A DNA stretch of 64,000 bases from Nyssa sinensis (Eukaryota; Streptophyta; Magnoliopsida; Cornales; Nyssaceae), in assembly GCA_008638375.1 (NCBI GenBank), contig CM018035.1, positions 33,302,638 to 33,366,637 of the forward strand, given 5' to 3'. Every line of letters starts with the position of its first letter. Position 1 is the stretch's first letter. The translations under genes and the position numbers were made by a program. The notes beneath the pieces are model-generated. The model ran no database searches, was not told the DNA's origin, and saw nothing but the letters and a program-made list of their open reading frames with translations. Of the stretch, positions 23,501 through 35,784 are shown piece after piece.

Positions 23501-24277
23501 CATATGTTTTGAAGTTTCTATACTTTATACGAAGAAGAATATGTTAGCTTGAATACTTTAAATGTTTCAAGGCTATCTGTTTTATGAAATGCATATGTTT
23601 CGAGTTATATACTCTATTTGACAAAGTACGAGTTTAGCTTGAATACTTTAAATGTTTCAAAGCTATCTATTTTATGAAATGCATATGTTCTATGTTCAAG
23701 TATACGAACAATTGGCAGTGAATGTTTTACAAACTCTTATGTACTAAAAACCACTGCTAATTGAAAACCCCATAACGAATACTGGAATTGCTCACAAGCT
23801 TAGATTAGCTTACCCAGACTTTGTTCGGACCCCCCTTTCAAGTGATTCACAGCAGACAGGGTCTTGAGGATGATGGTGATGAGTCTAGCTGTTTTTGGGA
23901 AGATATGTTTAAGTAGTTCTTTTGAGAAACCTATGAACTCTAGTAGTACATTTTGTATTAGTAGACAATGTAAGAATATGTATTAAGCCCTCAGGGCAAC
24001 TGAATATGTATTGTATTAATGTTATAAGTCCTTAAGTTTTAGTTATACTCTGAATGTGTAACCATGTATGCTATGTATGGAGCTGCAGTACCGGACGGAT
24101 GTGTGTAATTTAAAAATAAGAAAAGAAAAGAAAATTTTTTTCACGCTTCCGCAAAACGCATGTCGCACATCTATTCGATACCGCTACTTATGTGAGCCTT
24201 CGCCCAAGGGTCCTCGGGCCTGAGGGTGGCGATCGCGATGCAAGATCCGCAGAGGGTGGGTTTCGGGTCGTGACACC

Positions 24278-27200
24278 TGTAACACCCCGACCCTGATTAA
24301 GTAATGATTAGTTACTAATCATTTATCTGAACCAAACATAAAGAATAATTAAGAAGCTAACCTAATTAGGAGTTGACTGAAAGAAACCGCGTCGAAAAAT
24401 AAGCTACAGAATGAAAGTTAGGAAGAAAACAGTGAAACTGCATTAATGCGCAGCCAAACAGGGCCTAAGCCCGAAATATGGAAAAGGGACCAAAAATTGT
24501 GGCCAAGAGGATTTGATCCCTTGACCAACCTAGGCAGAATTTGGGTTACCAAAAATTTACCAACTAAGCTAAGAGCACCTTTGTGCATATATACAAAGAT
24601 ATATATTTAAATAGCATTCAGATTTGGCCACCTTCCAAGTGACCAATCACCAAGCATGCAACACATCAGCATGCATCACTCCTATGCCCCCATAGACCAT
24701 CATGTGCCTATACACCCATGATTGCATCTCCTCCCAACCAAGTTGCATGCAAATCCATCATGCACTTGGGGAGATGAAACACTAAAGACAATCTGATTTT
24801 TATTTACATAATCTCCATATATGCATTGGAGGGAAAAACAGATCTGCAAAAATGATCCTGTATACTGATTTTTAGAGAGAGAAAGTGGGTTAGAGAGAGG
24901 AAGTTAAGAGAGATAGCTTGAAGGTGGGGCTTGGCCATTGAAGAAGCAATAGAAGGGCTGCACGACTGGGGGAGGATCCAATCCAGCTCTTGAAGCTTCT
25001 GCTTGAGCACAACCAGTGAGGAAACCACTGTACACGTGAGTTATTCAAAATTTTTTTTTGGAAATTCTCTTGAATTTAAGCTACTATTTTATAGCTTTTA
25101 GGACCTGTTATTGCATGTACCATAGCTTAACTTGAAAAACTGAGTTGGTTGCGACTGGTTTGAACCTCTAGAACTGCCCCAAAACCCGAAACCCATGGCA
25201 AACCGCCATTGATAGACCTCGGGTTACAGGTCTGAATCGACCTTAACCAAGTGACTCTTTGCTTATCAAAGCATGAAATGGACCATCCTAGGACCCCGAA
25301 AAATACTATACACGACCTAGAGACCTAGGTCTAAGCCCTCAAAACCGAGGCTGTTCTTTTTGGCCCAAAGATGGATTCTTTGATTTTGACACCTAAACCG
25401 AAATTTATGAGTTGGTAATGGAAGCTCATGTTGTAAGGGTTGCAGAGGATCAAACCTCATGCAAAATGATGGAAAGATGAGGCCGTATAACCCAACTGAA
25501 TTTCCCCACAATAATCGGTTGAAACAGACCTCCATTGATGAATTCGAAGCTCTAAAACGATGCTAGATTGATGATACGACTTCCAGAAGTCGATTAGGAT
25601 GAGAAACAGTGGAAATGGGTGCACGAAACTCCACGAAGATGAAGAGAAAATTTTTAAAAATTAGGGCAACAGTGACCAGGGGTGTTGGGGACGATGAACA
25701 GTACGGGTCGGGCATGGACCGGGTTCGGGTCGGGCCCCGACCCGACCGAGAAACGGATAAAACCCATAAACTGTACTGCGTCGTTTTGATGCTGTTATTT
25801 CAAATTTTTAAATTGTGGGGCTGACGTCAGCCTGACGTCAGCACATTACCTTGAACCGGACTGGACCGGTCTGGTTCAGTCGCATGCTGACTGAACCGTT
25901 TGGTTCAGTTACAATTTTTTAGAAATTACGAAATGACCCAACAGTTTTGGGAAAATTTCATTCTGGCCCAGATTTTGGATTTTATTCCATTTATACCCCT
26001 GATAAATTAATAAATAATAAATTAAATTATTTAATTAATTTATTAATTAAATAAAAATGACCAAATTACCCCTAGGTCATAAATAAGTCAAACGGAGTCC
26101 GAATAAAGTAAATGAATAGTGGATTTTGACTATTTTGGATGTTTCGGACTCAATGGTGTGGTTCGTTTTACGAGACGAGGCTTCAAAAATTACGATACAT
26201 TAAAGTACAAATTACCAAATTGCCCCTAATGTAGTCGATGCCCAAATAAGACAAGTTATTAGTGTAATCTTATTTTCTTGGGCCTTCTGAGATCAACAGT
26301 AAGGTCCGATTCATGAGACGGGACTCCGAAAAATATGACACGCGAAATGACCAAACTACCCCTATGGTACCCGAAGCCCAAATGAAACTAACAGATAGTC
26401 TATTTTGACTATGTCGGACATTCCAAACCCAACGGTGAAGTCTATAACACCAAAATAGGTACGAAAAATTTAGTCACGTGAAAAATAAAACTCATCAAGT
26501 CACCACGAGTTGACTAGTAAGACCAATCCTAGGAAGTTAGGATACGTCAGGCCTAAAATTAAATGAAAGAGCATGAACAGGTAACGATTTAAGGTAAATG
26601 TGAAGTTAACGAGTTCTTTATAATTTTCTTAGGAAATACAAAGGGAAGGGAAAAGCCCACCAGTAGTGCAAACCCGGGGAATCAAGGTGAGTAACCTCAC
26701 ATTTGAAGTGGAGATTTAATTCCACGGATTTGAATGATGTTTTAAATATCAAATTCTGTCTTTACACAATTCCGTTTTAAATATTCTGTTATGACATGCT
26801 TCCTGAATAACTTACTACTGTTCTTTGAGAGATACTTCTGCATGTCTAAAATTTCGATTTCAAATGTTATTATATATCCTGAATTTACATGTTTCACGTA
26901 TTTCAATACCCTATCATGAGATTATGAACTCTATGTTTTGAATGCTTTTAAATGCATCCACACGAAGGAATTATGGGTTAAATGCTTTTAAATGCAAGAT
27001 AAATTGTGCATAAGCACCACGGATTTCTATCGGGTTTCTTAGGAACCCAACTACGATACGAATAAATGCCAGGTAGCAGGATCTAATCCCCCAGGCATAT
27101 GAGATATCTCCACGAAAAGTAAAATGGGAATCTGGTTCGAAACGGATTCTGTTAATGAAAGTGATAAGGTGTGTGTTGAAAATGGAAGCAGGCTTTTTCC

Positions 27201-27944
27201 TCATTTTCACCATGCATATTTACATGATTTGAAATTCATATACTTTATTTCGAAAGTACAAGTTAGCTTGAATACTTTAATGTTTCAAAGCCCTTGTTTA
27301 AAGAATGCATGTACTCTATGTTCCAAGTATACGAGCAATTGGTAGTGAGTATTTTACAAAATTCTCACGTGCGAAACCACTACCAATTGAAACCCATGAC
27401 AGATGTTAGAATTACTCACTGGGCTTTTCGAAGCTCACCCCATTCCCTAACATTTTTCAGGTGATGACGATGGGTGGACCCTTGCCCAATTTGGGGAGAA
27501 ATGATAGGCAGCTCCATTAGGATTCTGGAGATATTTTTGGGAAGTATTAGGGCCTATGGTTGGTCAAATTTTGATGTCGTACCTTTGGGACAATTATGTA
27601 TTTAAGCCCAAGAGGCAACCACATATGTACTTAAGCCCTTGAGGCATTCGAATATGTATCATGTATAAGACTTTAATTTTTAGTATGCTCTGATGTGATT
27701 ATTCATGTGTACCGCTATGAAGAGCGACAGTACCGGACGGCTGTGCGAAAGTTTTTAAAGGATTTTTTTTTTAAAAAAAAAAAAAAAAAAAAAAGAAAAG
27801 AAAAGGGTTTTCACGCTTCCGCAAATCAAGGCCGCACCGCTATTCGATACCGTTGCCCAAGTTTTGCCTTGCCCTCAGGCTCCCGGGCCTGAAGGCGGCG
27901 GTCGCGATCCGAGATCCGCACAGGGTGGGTTTCGGGTCGTGACA
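24278..27944 (+). repeat. 5' LTR of gag-only element
   Basis: 3667 bp. It carries a tRNA-like region in antisense (24509-24580), a GACGTCA pair at about 25823-25840, and a terminal A-rich run near 27770. The small frames at 24804-25028, 25317-25535 and 26971-27213 recur in the 3' LTR and are not genes. Confidence 0.95.
24509..24580 (-). other. tRNA-like A/B-box region in LTR, antisense
   Basis: On the minus strand, TTAGCTTAGTTGGTA (24558-24572) resembles an A box and GGGATCAAATCC (24509-24520) a B box, at tRNA-like spacing. It does not form a recognisable cloverleaf. Confidence 0.45.
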
Positions 27945-27948
27945 AGAG

Positions 27949-27960
27949 TGGTATCAGAGC
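27949..27960 (+). promoter_or_regulatory. Primer-binding site (initiator Met tRNA type)
   Basis: TGGTATCAGAGC four bases after the 5' LTR end, the standard primer site of plant chromoviruses. Confidence 0.92.
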
Positions 27961-28044
27961 ACTAGGTTAACTCAAACAAACTTAGTGACATTAGAGGAAT
28001 TAGGAACGGAACCATAAGTTAGGTAGACTTTAGGCTGCCTAAGG

Positions 28045-28285
28045 TATGTAAAGTGTGTGACGAAATGTGAAGGCGGGGTATGGGACCCGCGTTATAGGAT
28101 ACAGATATATGAAGTATGTGACGTGAAGTAAAGGCGGGGTATGGGACCCGTAGTACATGAAATAGAGATGTGAAGTATGTGATACGAAACGATGGCGGGG
28201 TATGGGACCCGTAGTACATGAAATAGAGGTGTGAAGTATGTGATACGAAACGAAGACGGGGTATGGGACCCGTAGTTAGATAAGG
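28045..28285. repeat. 61 bp tandem repeat, four copies, in the gag leader
   Basis: GGCGGGGTATGGGACCCG and its neighbours recur at 28072, 28133, 28194 and 28255, an exact period of 61 bp. The repeat lies between the primer site and gag, where packaging signals are usually found. Confidence 0.9.
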
Positions 28286-28434
28286 TAGTGTAATGAAGAC
28301 AAGAAATAAATGTAGGTTATAAAACACCACAGAATCAAACATAGTGATATAATAAACCTCGAAACATGAGATAAGTAAATGAAAACCTTATGCGATGATG
28401 AAAAACTAACAGAAATATGTGTTTTTCAGCAAAA

Positions 28435-29590
28435 ATGGTAAACACCAGGAGAAACGTGAGGAATTCAAATGACAGACTCGACCGAGTTGAACATATTCTG
28501 GAGGCAATGGCTCAGAACATAGCTAACATGCAAGCACAAGTCAGAGCGCCACAACCGGTGCAAAATCCTGAGCCACAACCAAATCCAGGACAACCTACTG
28601 AAACAGTCAACACAACGAGTTATAAAACGTTCCAAGGTTTTAACCCCCTAGATTTGATGGTCTAGATACGACAATCGATGCAGAATCATGGGTTCGGGAG
28701 ATGGAACGTATATTTACGGTTATGACATGTACTGAGGAGCAAAAGGTTTCTTTTGCTACTTTTACCTTTAAGGATGGAGCTCATGAGTGGTGGCTGCTGG
28801 AGAAAGAAAGGGAGCCACCAATGACCTGGACAAGATTTCTAGAAGTGTTTTACAACAAATACTTTCCAAGGTCATTGAAAAACCAAAAAATAGCAGAGTT
28901 TGCAGTTCTAACCCAAGGAACAATGACAGTGGCGGAATACGAGACTAAGTTTATGAGATTAGCCCGATTTGCACCTCACATGGTCCAAACTGAAGATCTG
29001 AAGGCTAGGAAGTTTGAAGCTGGCCTCAAGGATAGTATCAGATACCGACTTGAACCATTCGAACTCCCTACATATAATGCAGTAGTAGATCGTGCTAAGA
29101 TTTTTGAGAGAGCGGGTAATGCCTTATCTCAAAAGAAGGACAAAAACAAAGTAGGCGCCACTTCCCAACAAATGAAAAAGACAAAGGCAGGAACCAAGAG
29201 TATGACTACTGTCAATGATAAGAGTGACGGTAGCCAGAAGTCAGGAGAGATTCCTACCTGTCCTACATGTCAGAAGAAGCACTTTGCACCCTGTCGACTG
29301 TATTCAGGAGTCTGCTACAGATGTGGCCTACGTGGGCATCTTATCAAAGATTGTCCCCAAGGAAGTTCGGCTGTCAAGGAGCCTACCGCGATAGCTTCAA
29401 CTACTACGCCACAAGTACAGGCTGCAGCTACTGAAAAACCAGGAGGAGGCAAAGAACCTATGAGGTACGGGCGAGTGTTCAACATATATTCTACTGCTGC
29501 ACACCCTTCAACATGTCAATTAGGTACATATCTTAATGCTTACATTACTGCATATAGACTTGTAGCTTATTTTCGACTACTTAACACATG
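28435..29590 (+). pseudogene. gag of gag-only element, one frameshift
   Basis: The start MVNTRRNVRNSNDR is shared with the gag of the Tekay-like element at 57523. The N-terminal part (28435-28665) ends in a stop after a single-base loss in a C run near 28640. The second part (from about 28640, first Met 28701) continues with AHEWWLLEKEREPPMTWTRF, VAEYETKFMRLARFAPH and two Cys/His clusters, the last a true zinc knuckle CYRCGLRGHLIKDC (about 29312-29353). The reading ends at 29590 after a short unrelated tail where protease should begin. Apart from the one shift it is intact. The protein would form particles and bind RNA. Confidence 0.88.
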
Positions 29591-29670
29591 AATGTGACAG
29601 ACCAAAATAACGAAAAGAGACTAGAACCCCAGAAATAAGAACACTCGAGTTTTGAGGACAAAACTATTTT

Positions 29671-29683
29671 AAGGGGGGAAGGA
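29671..29683 (+). promoter_or_regulatory. Polypurine tract of gag-only element
   Basis: AAGGGGGGAAGGA directly before the 3' LTR. Confidence 0.9.
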
Positions 29684-32600
29684 TGTAACACCCCGACCCT
29701 GATTAAGTAATGATTAGTTACTAATCATTTATCTGAACCAAACATAAAGAATAATTAAGAAGCTAACCTAATTAGGAGTTGACTGAAAGAAACCGCGTCG
29801 AAAAATAAGCTACAAAATGAAAGTTAGGAAGAAAACAGTGAAACTGCATTAATGCGCAGCCAAACAGGGCCTAAGCCCGAAATATGGAAAAGGGACCAAA
29901 AATTGTGGCCAAGAGGATTTGATCCCTTGACCAACCTAGGCAGAATTTGGGTTACCAAAAATTTACCAACTAAGCTAAGAGCACCTTTGTGCATATATAT
30001 ACAAAGATATATATTTAAATAGCATTCAGATTTGGCCACCTCCCAAGTGACCAATCACCAAGCATGCAACACATCAGCATGCATCACTCCTATGCCCCCA
30101 TAGACCATCATGTGCCTATACACCCATGATTGCATCTCCTCCCAACCAAGTTGCATGCAAATCCATCATGCACTTGGGGAGATGAAACACTAAAGACAAT
30201 CTGATTTTTATTTACATAATCTCCATATATGCATTGGAGGGAAAAACAGATCTGCAAAAATGATCCTGTATACTGATTTTTAGAGAGAGAAAGTGGGTTA
30301 GAGAGAGGAAGTTAAGAGAGATAGCTTGAAGGTGGGGCTTGGCCATTGAAGAAGCAATAGAAGGGCTGCACGACTGGGGGAGGATCCAATCCAGCTCTTG
30401 AAGCTTCTGCTTGAGCACAACCAGTGAGGAAACCACTGTACACGTGAGTTATTCAAAATTTTTTTTTGGAAATTCTCTTGAATTTAAGCTACTGTTTTAT
30501 AGCTTTTAGGACCTGTTATTGCATGTACCATAGCTTAACTTGAAAAATTGAGTTGGTTGCGACTGGTTTGAACCTCTAGAACTGCCCCAAAACCCGAAAC
30601 CCATGGCAAACCGCCATTGATAGACCTCGGGTTACAGGTCTGAATCGACCTTAACCATGTGACTCTTTGCTTATCAAAGCATGAAATGGACCATCCTAGG
30701 ACCCCGAAAAATACTATACACGACCTAGAGACCTAGGTCTAAGCCCTCAAAACCGAGGCTGTTCTTTTCGGCCCAAAGATGGATTCTTTGATTTTGACAC
30801 CTAAACCGAAATTTATGAGTTGGTAATGGAAGCTCATGTTGTAAGGGTTGCAGAGGATCAAACCTCATGCAAAATGATGGAGAGATGAGGCCGTATAACC
30901 CAACTGAATTTCCCCACAATAATCGGTTGAAACAGACCTCCATTGATGAATTCGAAGCTCTAAAACGATGCTAGATTGATGATACGACTTCCAGAAGTCG
31001 ATTAGGATGAGAAACAGTGGAAATGGGTGCACGAAACTCCACGAAGATGAAGAGAAAATTTTAAAAAATTAGGGCAACAGTGACCAGGGGTGTTGGGGAC
31101 GATGAACAGTACGGGTCGGGCATGGACCGGGTTCGGGTCGGGCCCCGACCCGACCGAGAAACTGATAAAACCCATAAACTGTACTGCGTCGTTTTGATGC
31201 TGTTATTTCAAATTTTTAAATTGTGGGGCTGACGTCAGCCTGACGTCAGCACATTACCTTGAACCGGACTGGACCGGTCTGGTTCAGTCGCATGCTGACT
31301 GAACCGTTTGGTTCAGTTACAATTTTTTGGAAATTACGAAATGACCCAACAGTTTTGGGAAAATTTCATTCTGGCCCAGATTTTGGATTTTATTCCATTT
31401 ATACCCCTGATAAATTAATAAATAATAAATTAAATTATTTAATTAATTTATTAATTAAATAAAAATGACCAAATTACCCCTAGGTCATAAATAAGTCAAA
31501 CGGAGTCCGAATAAAGTAAATGAATAGTGGATTTTGACTATTTTGGATGTTTCGGACTCAATGGTGTGGTTCGTTTTACGAGACGAGGCTTCAAAAATTA
31601 CGATACATTAAAGTACAAATTACCAAATTGCCCCTAATGTAGTCGATGCCCAAATAAGACAAGTTATTAGTGTAATCTTATTTTCTTGGGCCTTCTGAGA
31701 TCAACAGTGAGGTGCGATTCATGAGACGGGACTCCGAAAAATATGACACGCGAAATGACCAAACTACCCCTATGGTACCCGAAGCCCAAATGAAACTAAC
31801 AGATAGTCTATTTTGATTATGTCGGACATTCCAAACCCAACGGTGAAGTCTATAACACCAAAATAGGTACGGAAAATTTAGTCACGTGAAAAATAAAACT
31901 CATCAAGTCACCACGAGTTGACTAGTAAGACCAATCCTAGGAAGTTAGGATACGTCAGGCCTAAAATTAAATGAAAGAGCATGAACAGGTAACGATTTAA
32001 GGTAAATGTGAAGTTAACGAGTTCTTTATAATTTTCTTAGGAAATACAAAGGGAAGGGAAAAGCCCACCAGTAGTGCAAACCCGGGGAATCAAGGTGAGT
32101 AACCTCACATTTGAAGTGGAGATTTAATTCCACGGATTTGAATGATGTTTTAAATATCAAATTCTGTCTTTACACAATTCCGTTTTAAATATTCTGTTAT
32201 GACATGCTTCCTGAATAACTTACTACTGTTCTTTGAGAGATACTTCTGCATGTCTAAAATTTCGATTTCAAATGTTATTATATATCCTGAATTTACATGT
32301 TTCACGTATTTCAATACCCTATCATGAGATTATGAACTCTATGTTTTGAATGCTTTTAAATGCATCCACACGAAGGAATTATGGGTTAAATGCTTTTAAA
32401 TGCAAGATAAATTGTGCATAAGCACCACGGATTTCTATCGGGTTTCTTAGGAACCCAACTACGATACGAATAAATGCCAGGTAGCAGGATCTAATCCCCC
32501 AGGCATATGAGATATCTCCACGAAAAGTAAAATGGGAATCTGGTTCGAAACGGATTCTGTTAATGAAAGTGATAAGGTGTGTGTTGAAAATGGAAGCAGG

Positions 32601-33346
32601 CTTTTTCCTCATTTTCACCATGCATATTTACATGATTTGAAATTCATATACTTTATTTCGAAAGTACAAGTTAGCTTGAATACTTTAATGTTTCAAAGCC
32701 CTTGTTTAAAGAATGCATGTACTCTATGTTCCAAGTATACGAGCAATTGGTAGTGAGTATTTTACAAAATTCTCACGTGCGAAACCACTACCAATTGAAA
32801 CCCATGACAGATGTTAGAATTACTCACTGGGCTTTTCGAAGCTCACCCCATTCCCTAACATTTTTCAGGTGATGACGATGGGTGGACCCTTGCCCAATTT
32901 GGGGAGAAATGATAGGCAGCTCCATTAGGATTCTGGAGATATTTTTGGGAAGTATTAGGGCCTATGGTTGGTCAAATTTTGATGTCGTACCTTTGGGACA
33001 ATTATGTATTTAAGCCCAAGAGGCAACCACATATGTACTTAAGCCCTTGAGGCATTCGAATATGTATCATGTATAAGACTTTAATTTTTAGTATGCTCTG
33101 ATGTGATTATTCATGTGTACCGCTATGAAGAGCGACAGTACCGGACGGCTGTGCGAAAGTTTTTAAAGGATTTTTTTTTTTAAAAAAAAAAAAAAAGAAA
33201 AGAAAAGGGTTTTCACGCTTTCGCAAATCAAGGCCGCACCGCTATTCGATACCGTCGCCCAAGTTTTGCCTTGCCCTCAGGCTCCCGGGCCTGAAGGCGG
33301 CGGTCGCGATCCGAGATCCGCACAGGGTGGGTTTCGGGTCGTGACA
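29684..33346 (+). repeat. 3' LTR of gag-only element
   Basis: 3663 bp, matching 24278-27944 with few substitutions and a shorter A run near 33183. It is followed by ACACC. Confidence 0.95.
29915..29985 (-). other. tRNA-like A/B-box region in 3' LTR, antisense
   Basis: Second copy of the 24509-24580 segment, unchanged at the boxes. Confidence 0.45.
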
Positions 33347-33349
33347 ACA

Positions 33350-34214
33350 CCCATGGCCCTTTGTTCAGTAGGGAATGGATATCATAGGCCCATTACCTAA
33401 GGTCACACCGAACAGGAAATATCTTTTGGTGGCCATTGACTATTTCTCCAAATGGGCAAAAGCAGAGCCTCTAACACACATTACTGAGAAGGAAGTCAAG
33501 AGCTTCGTTTGGAAAAGCATCGTCTGCAGGTTCGGCATACCACGTGTAATCATCTCAAATAATGGTACACAATTTACTAGTAAAGCCTTCAAGAAATTCT
33601 ACCAAGATTTGGGTATCAGTCAGCATTTCTCCTCTCCTGGTCATCTCCAAGCTAATGGGCAAGCAGAAGTCACCAATCGGACAATCTTTGATGCCCTTAA
33701 GAAGAGGTTGGAAGAAGCCAAGGGAAGATGGGTCGAAGAACTCCCTGGTGTGCTCTGGGCTTACAGAACAACTAGAAGAACTCCAACCTTCGAAACTCCA
33801 TTTTCACTTGCTTACAGAACCGAGGCAGTCATTCCAGTAGAGATCGGTATGCCAAACCTGAGGACTGAAGCTTTTGACCAGGAATCCAATCATCAGCAGC
33901 TGATAGAAAATTTAGACTTACTTAAGGAAAAGAGGGATCAAGCCAGGATCAGGATGGAAGCGTACCAGCAAAGGATGGCTAACAACTCTAAATTGGGGCT
34001 CAAGCCTGTCAGCTTTCAAGTTGGAGACCTCGTTCTAAGAAGGGTTTCTCCAAACACCAAGGATCCCGCAATGAGAAAATTATCACCCAATTGGGAAGGC
34101 CCCTATAGAGTGACAAAAATTGTTAGGCCTACCACTTACTGGCTAGAAGGCATTAATGGGAAACCTGTTCCCAAACCTTGGAACATAGAACATTTGCAGA
34201 AGTATTATCAATAA
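33350..34214 (+). pseudogene. Host Tat element, pol fragment 3 (integrase core and C-terminus)
   Basis: It continues in frame from 9493 once the insertions are removed. It begins at CCCATGGCCC (Ser-Pro-Trp-Pro), meets a TAG at 33372 where relatives have TGG, then reads MDIIGPLP. Counting from Met 33375, the first catalytic Asp is D22 and the Glu is E98, but the second Asp is replaced by Asn (SNNGTQF, residue 62), which would abolish strand transfer. The remainder is open to 34214 (EHLQKYYQ). It is clearly a sister of 15396-16235 but diverged. Confidence 0.93.
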
Positions 34215-34250
34215 AGAATTTTTTTCTTTGAAAGACTCTTTGAACTATTC

Positions 34251-35150
34251 CCGTCAAATGTACAAACCTCATGGTCTGGTCCACCAAATGCACAAACTTC
34301 ATGGTCTGGTCCATCAAAATGTACAGACTTCTAGTCTGGTCCATCAAATGTACAGACCTCATGGTCTGGTCCACTAAATGCATAAACCTCATGGTCTGGT
34401 CCATCAAAATGTACAGGCTTTTAGTCTGGTCCATCAAATGTACAGACCTCATGGTCTGGTCCACCAAATGCACAGACCTCATAGTCTGGTCCATTAAAAT
34501 GTACAGACTTCTAGTCTAGGTCCATCAAATGTACAGACCTTATGGTATGGTCCATCAAAATGTACAGACTTCTAGTCTGGTCCATCAAATGTACAGACCT
34601 CATGGTCTGGTCCATCAAATGCACAGACCTCATGGTCTGCTCCACCAAATGCACAGACCTCGTGGCCTGGTCCATCAAAATGTACAGACTTCTAGTTTGG
34701 TCCATCAAATGTACAGACCTCATGGTCTGGTCCATCAAAATGTACAGACTTCTAGTCTGGTCCATCAAATGTACAAACCTCTTGGTCTGGTCCATCAAAA
34801 TGTATAGACTTCTAGTCTGGTCCATCAAATGTACAGACCTCATGGTCTGGTCCACCAAATGTACAGACCTCATGGTCTGGTCCACCAAATGCACAGACCT
34901 CATGGTCTGGTCCACCAAATGTACAGACCTCATGGTCTGGTCCACCAAATGCACAGACCTCATGGTTTGGTCCACCAAATGCACAGACCTCTTGGTCTGG
35001 TCCATCAAAATGTACAGACTTCTAGTCTGGTCCATCAAATGTACAGACCTCATGGTCTGGTCCATCAAATGTACAGACCTTATGGTCTGGTCCACCAAAT
35101 GTACAGACTTCTAGTCTGGTCCATCAAATGTACAGACCTTCATATCTGGT
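34251..35150. repeat. Tandem array of 30 hairpin units (30 bp) after host Tat pol
   Basis: Exactly 900 bp, 30 units. One unit type has arms CAGACC and GGTCTG around TCAT. The other has CAGACT and AGTCTG around TCT. The differing base pair changes on both sides. The linker TGGTCCATC...AATG.ACA resembles that of the array at 16268-17242, so the two are homologous despite different stems. The 30 bp period has no stop codon in several frames, which creates long spurious frames on both strands. Confidence 0.95.
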
Positions 35151-35784
35151 CCAAAACAAAGAAGCTGATTTGCTCAATTGATTCCTAGATATTCTCAATC
35201 CAATTATTTGCACAAATCTTTGGGTTTGGCAAGCATAGTTGTTACTACATTTACTCAAATTATTGCAGGTTACTTTGCTCGAAAGACTACTCTATAGTTC
35301 TGATTTGAATAGAGCAAGGACAACTCAGACTTTGTCAAAGACAAACTCATGTACTACCGTGCAACAGTAACTTAATATATCACCAAGACAATTTAGCTCG
35401 CATAATTCGCAATGTATTTCAGTTCGGAGAAGGTACAGATACTATGAAAATCTACCCATGCAAATGGAACCATTGACCGAAAGCTATTGGCAACAATGCT
35501 TAGAAAATGTGCTAGCTCGAAAAGAACACAGTTTATTGAAAGGGAAAGGAACTCAATTTTATTGATAATCCATGAAAAAGTTACATCAGAACGAGTAAAT
35601 CAACAGAGAGACAAACTACAAGTCTAAAGCTACAATAATTTCGGACAAGGCGTATTTCGGTTTTATGCCATCATGGCCTTCTTTCTCTAGCTCCTCTAAA
35701 GTCAAGGGTCCAGGGTCCCACGACACCATTACCGCTGCCACCAGCTCCCATTTGACAGGAAGGAACCCTGAACCCCAATCTGCA

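Larger units (their letters stand above)
9494..24275 (+). mobile_element. Solo LTR of the same chromovirus family, plus orientation, split by the young Tat element
   Basis: It starts TGTAATATCCCGACCCGGG at 9494 and ends GGGTTTCGGGTCGTGACA at 24275. The 5 bp site CCCAT lies on its left (9489-9493), and its right copy is now displaced to 33350-33354 by the later gag-only insertion. LTR sequence occupies 9494-9773 and 20295-24275, about 4.26 kb, aligning along its length with the reverse complement of 5353-9379. There is no primer-binding site or gag after the LTR end, so it is a solo LTR. Shared landmarks include the GACGTCA pair near 21485-21505 and repeated 'actcaatggtgaggtcc' type blocks at 21830-22270. 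Confidence 0.9.
24278..33346 (+). mobile_element. Gag-only LTR retrotransposon with 3.66 kb LTRs (9.07 kb)
   Basis: Near-identical LTRs (24278-27944 and 29684-33346, TGTAACACCCC...GGGTCGTGACA) flank only 1.74 kb of internal sequence: an initiator-Met-type primer-binding site, a repeat-bearing leader, gag with a zinc knuckle, and a polypurine tract. There is no protease, RT or integrase. The duplication ACACC (24273-24277 and 33347-33351) is perfect. I see roughly 17 substitutions between the LTRs (about 0.5%). LTR ends, PBS and Gag sequence place it with the chromoviruses. It must have been copied by proteins from a related full element. Confidence 0.93.

Noticed and set aside
24509..24580. 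A tRNA gene on the minus strand
   Set aside because: A- and B-box-like motifs are present, but acceptor and anticodon stems do not form. Reported only as tRNA-like.
24804..27345. Small frames repeated identically at 30212-32753, which look like conserved duplicated genes
   Set aside because: They are the two LTRs of the gag-only element. Identity reflects recent insertion, not coding constraint.
34511..35114. Long periodic open frames on both strands (190-195 aa) with a 10-residue repeat
   Set aside because: They result from the 30 bp tandem array, whose period is a multiple of three and lacks stops. No domain is present and the same happens on both strands.
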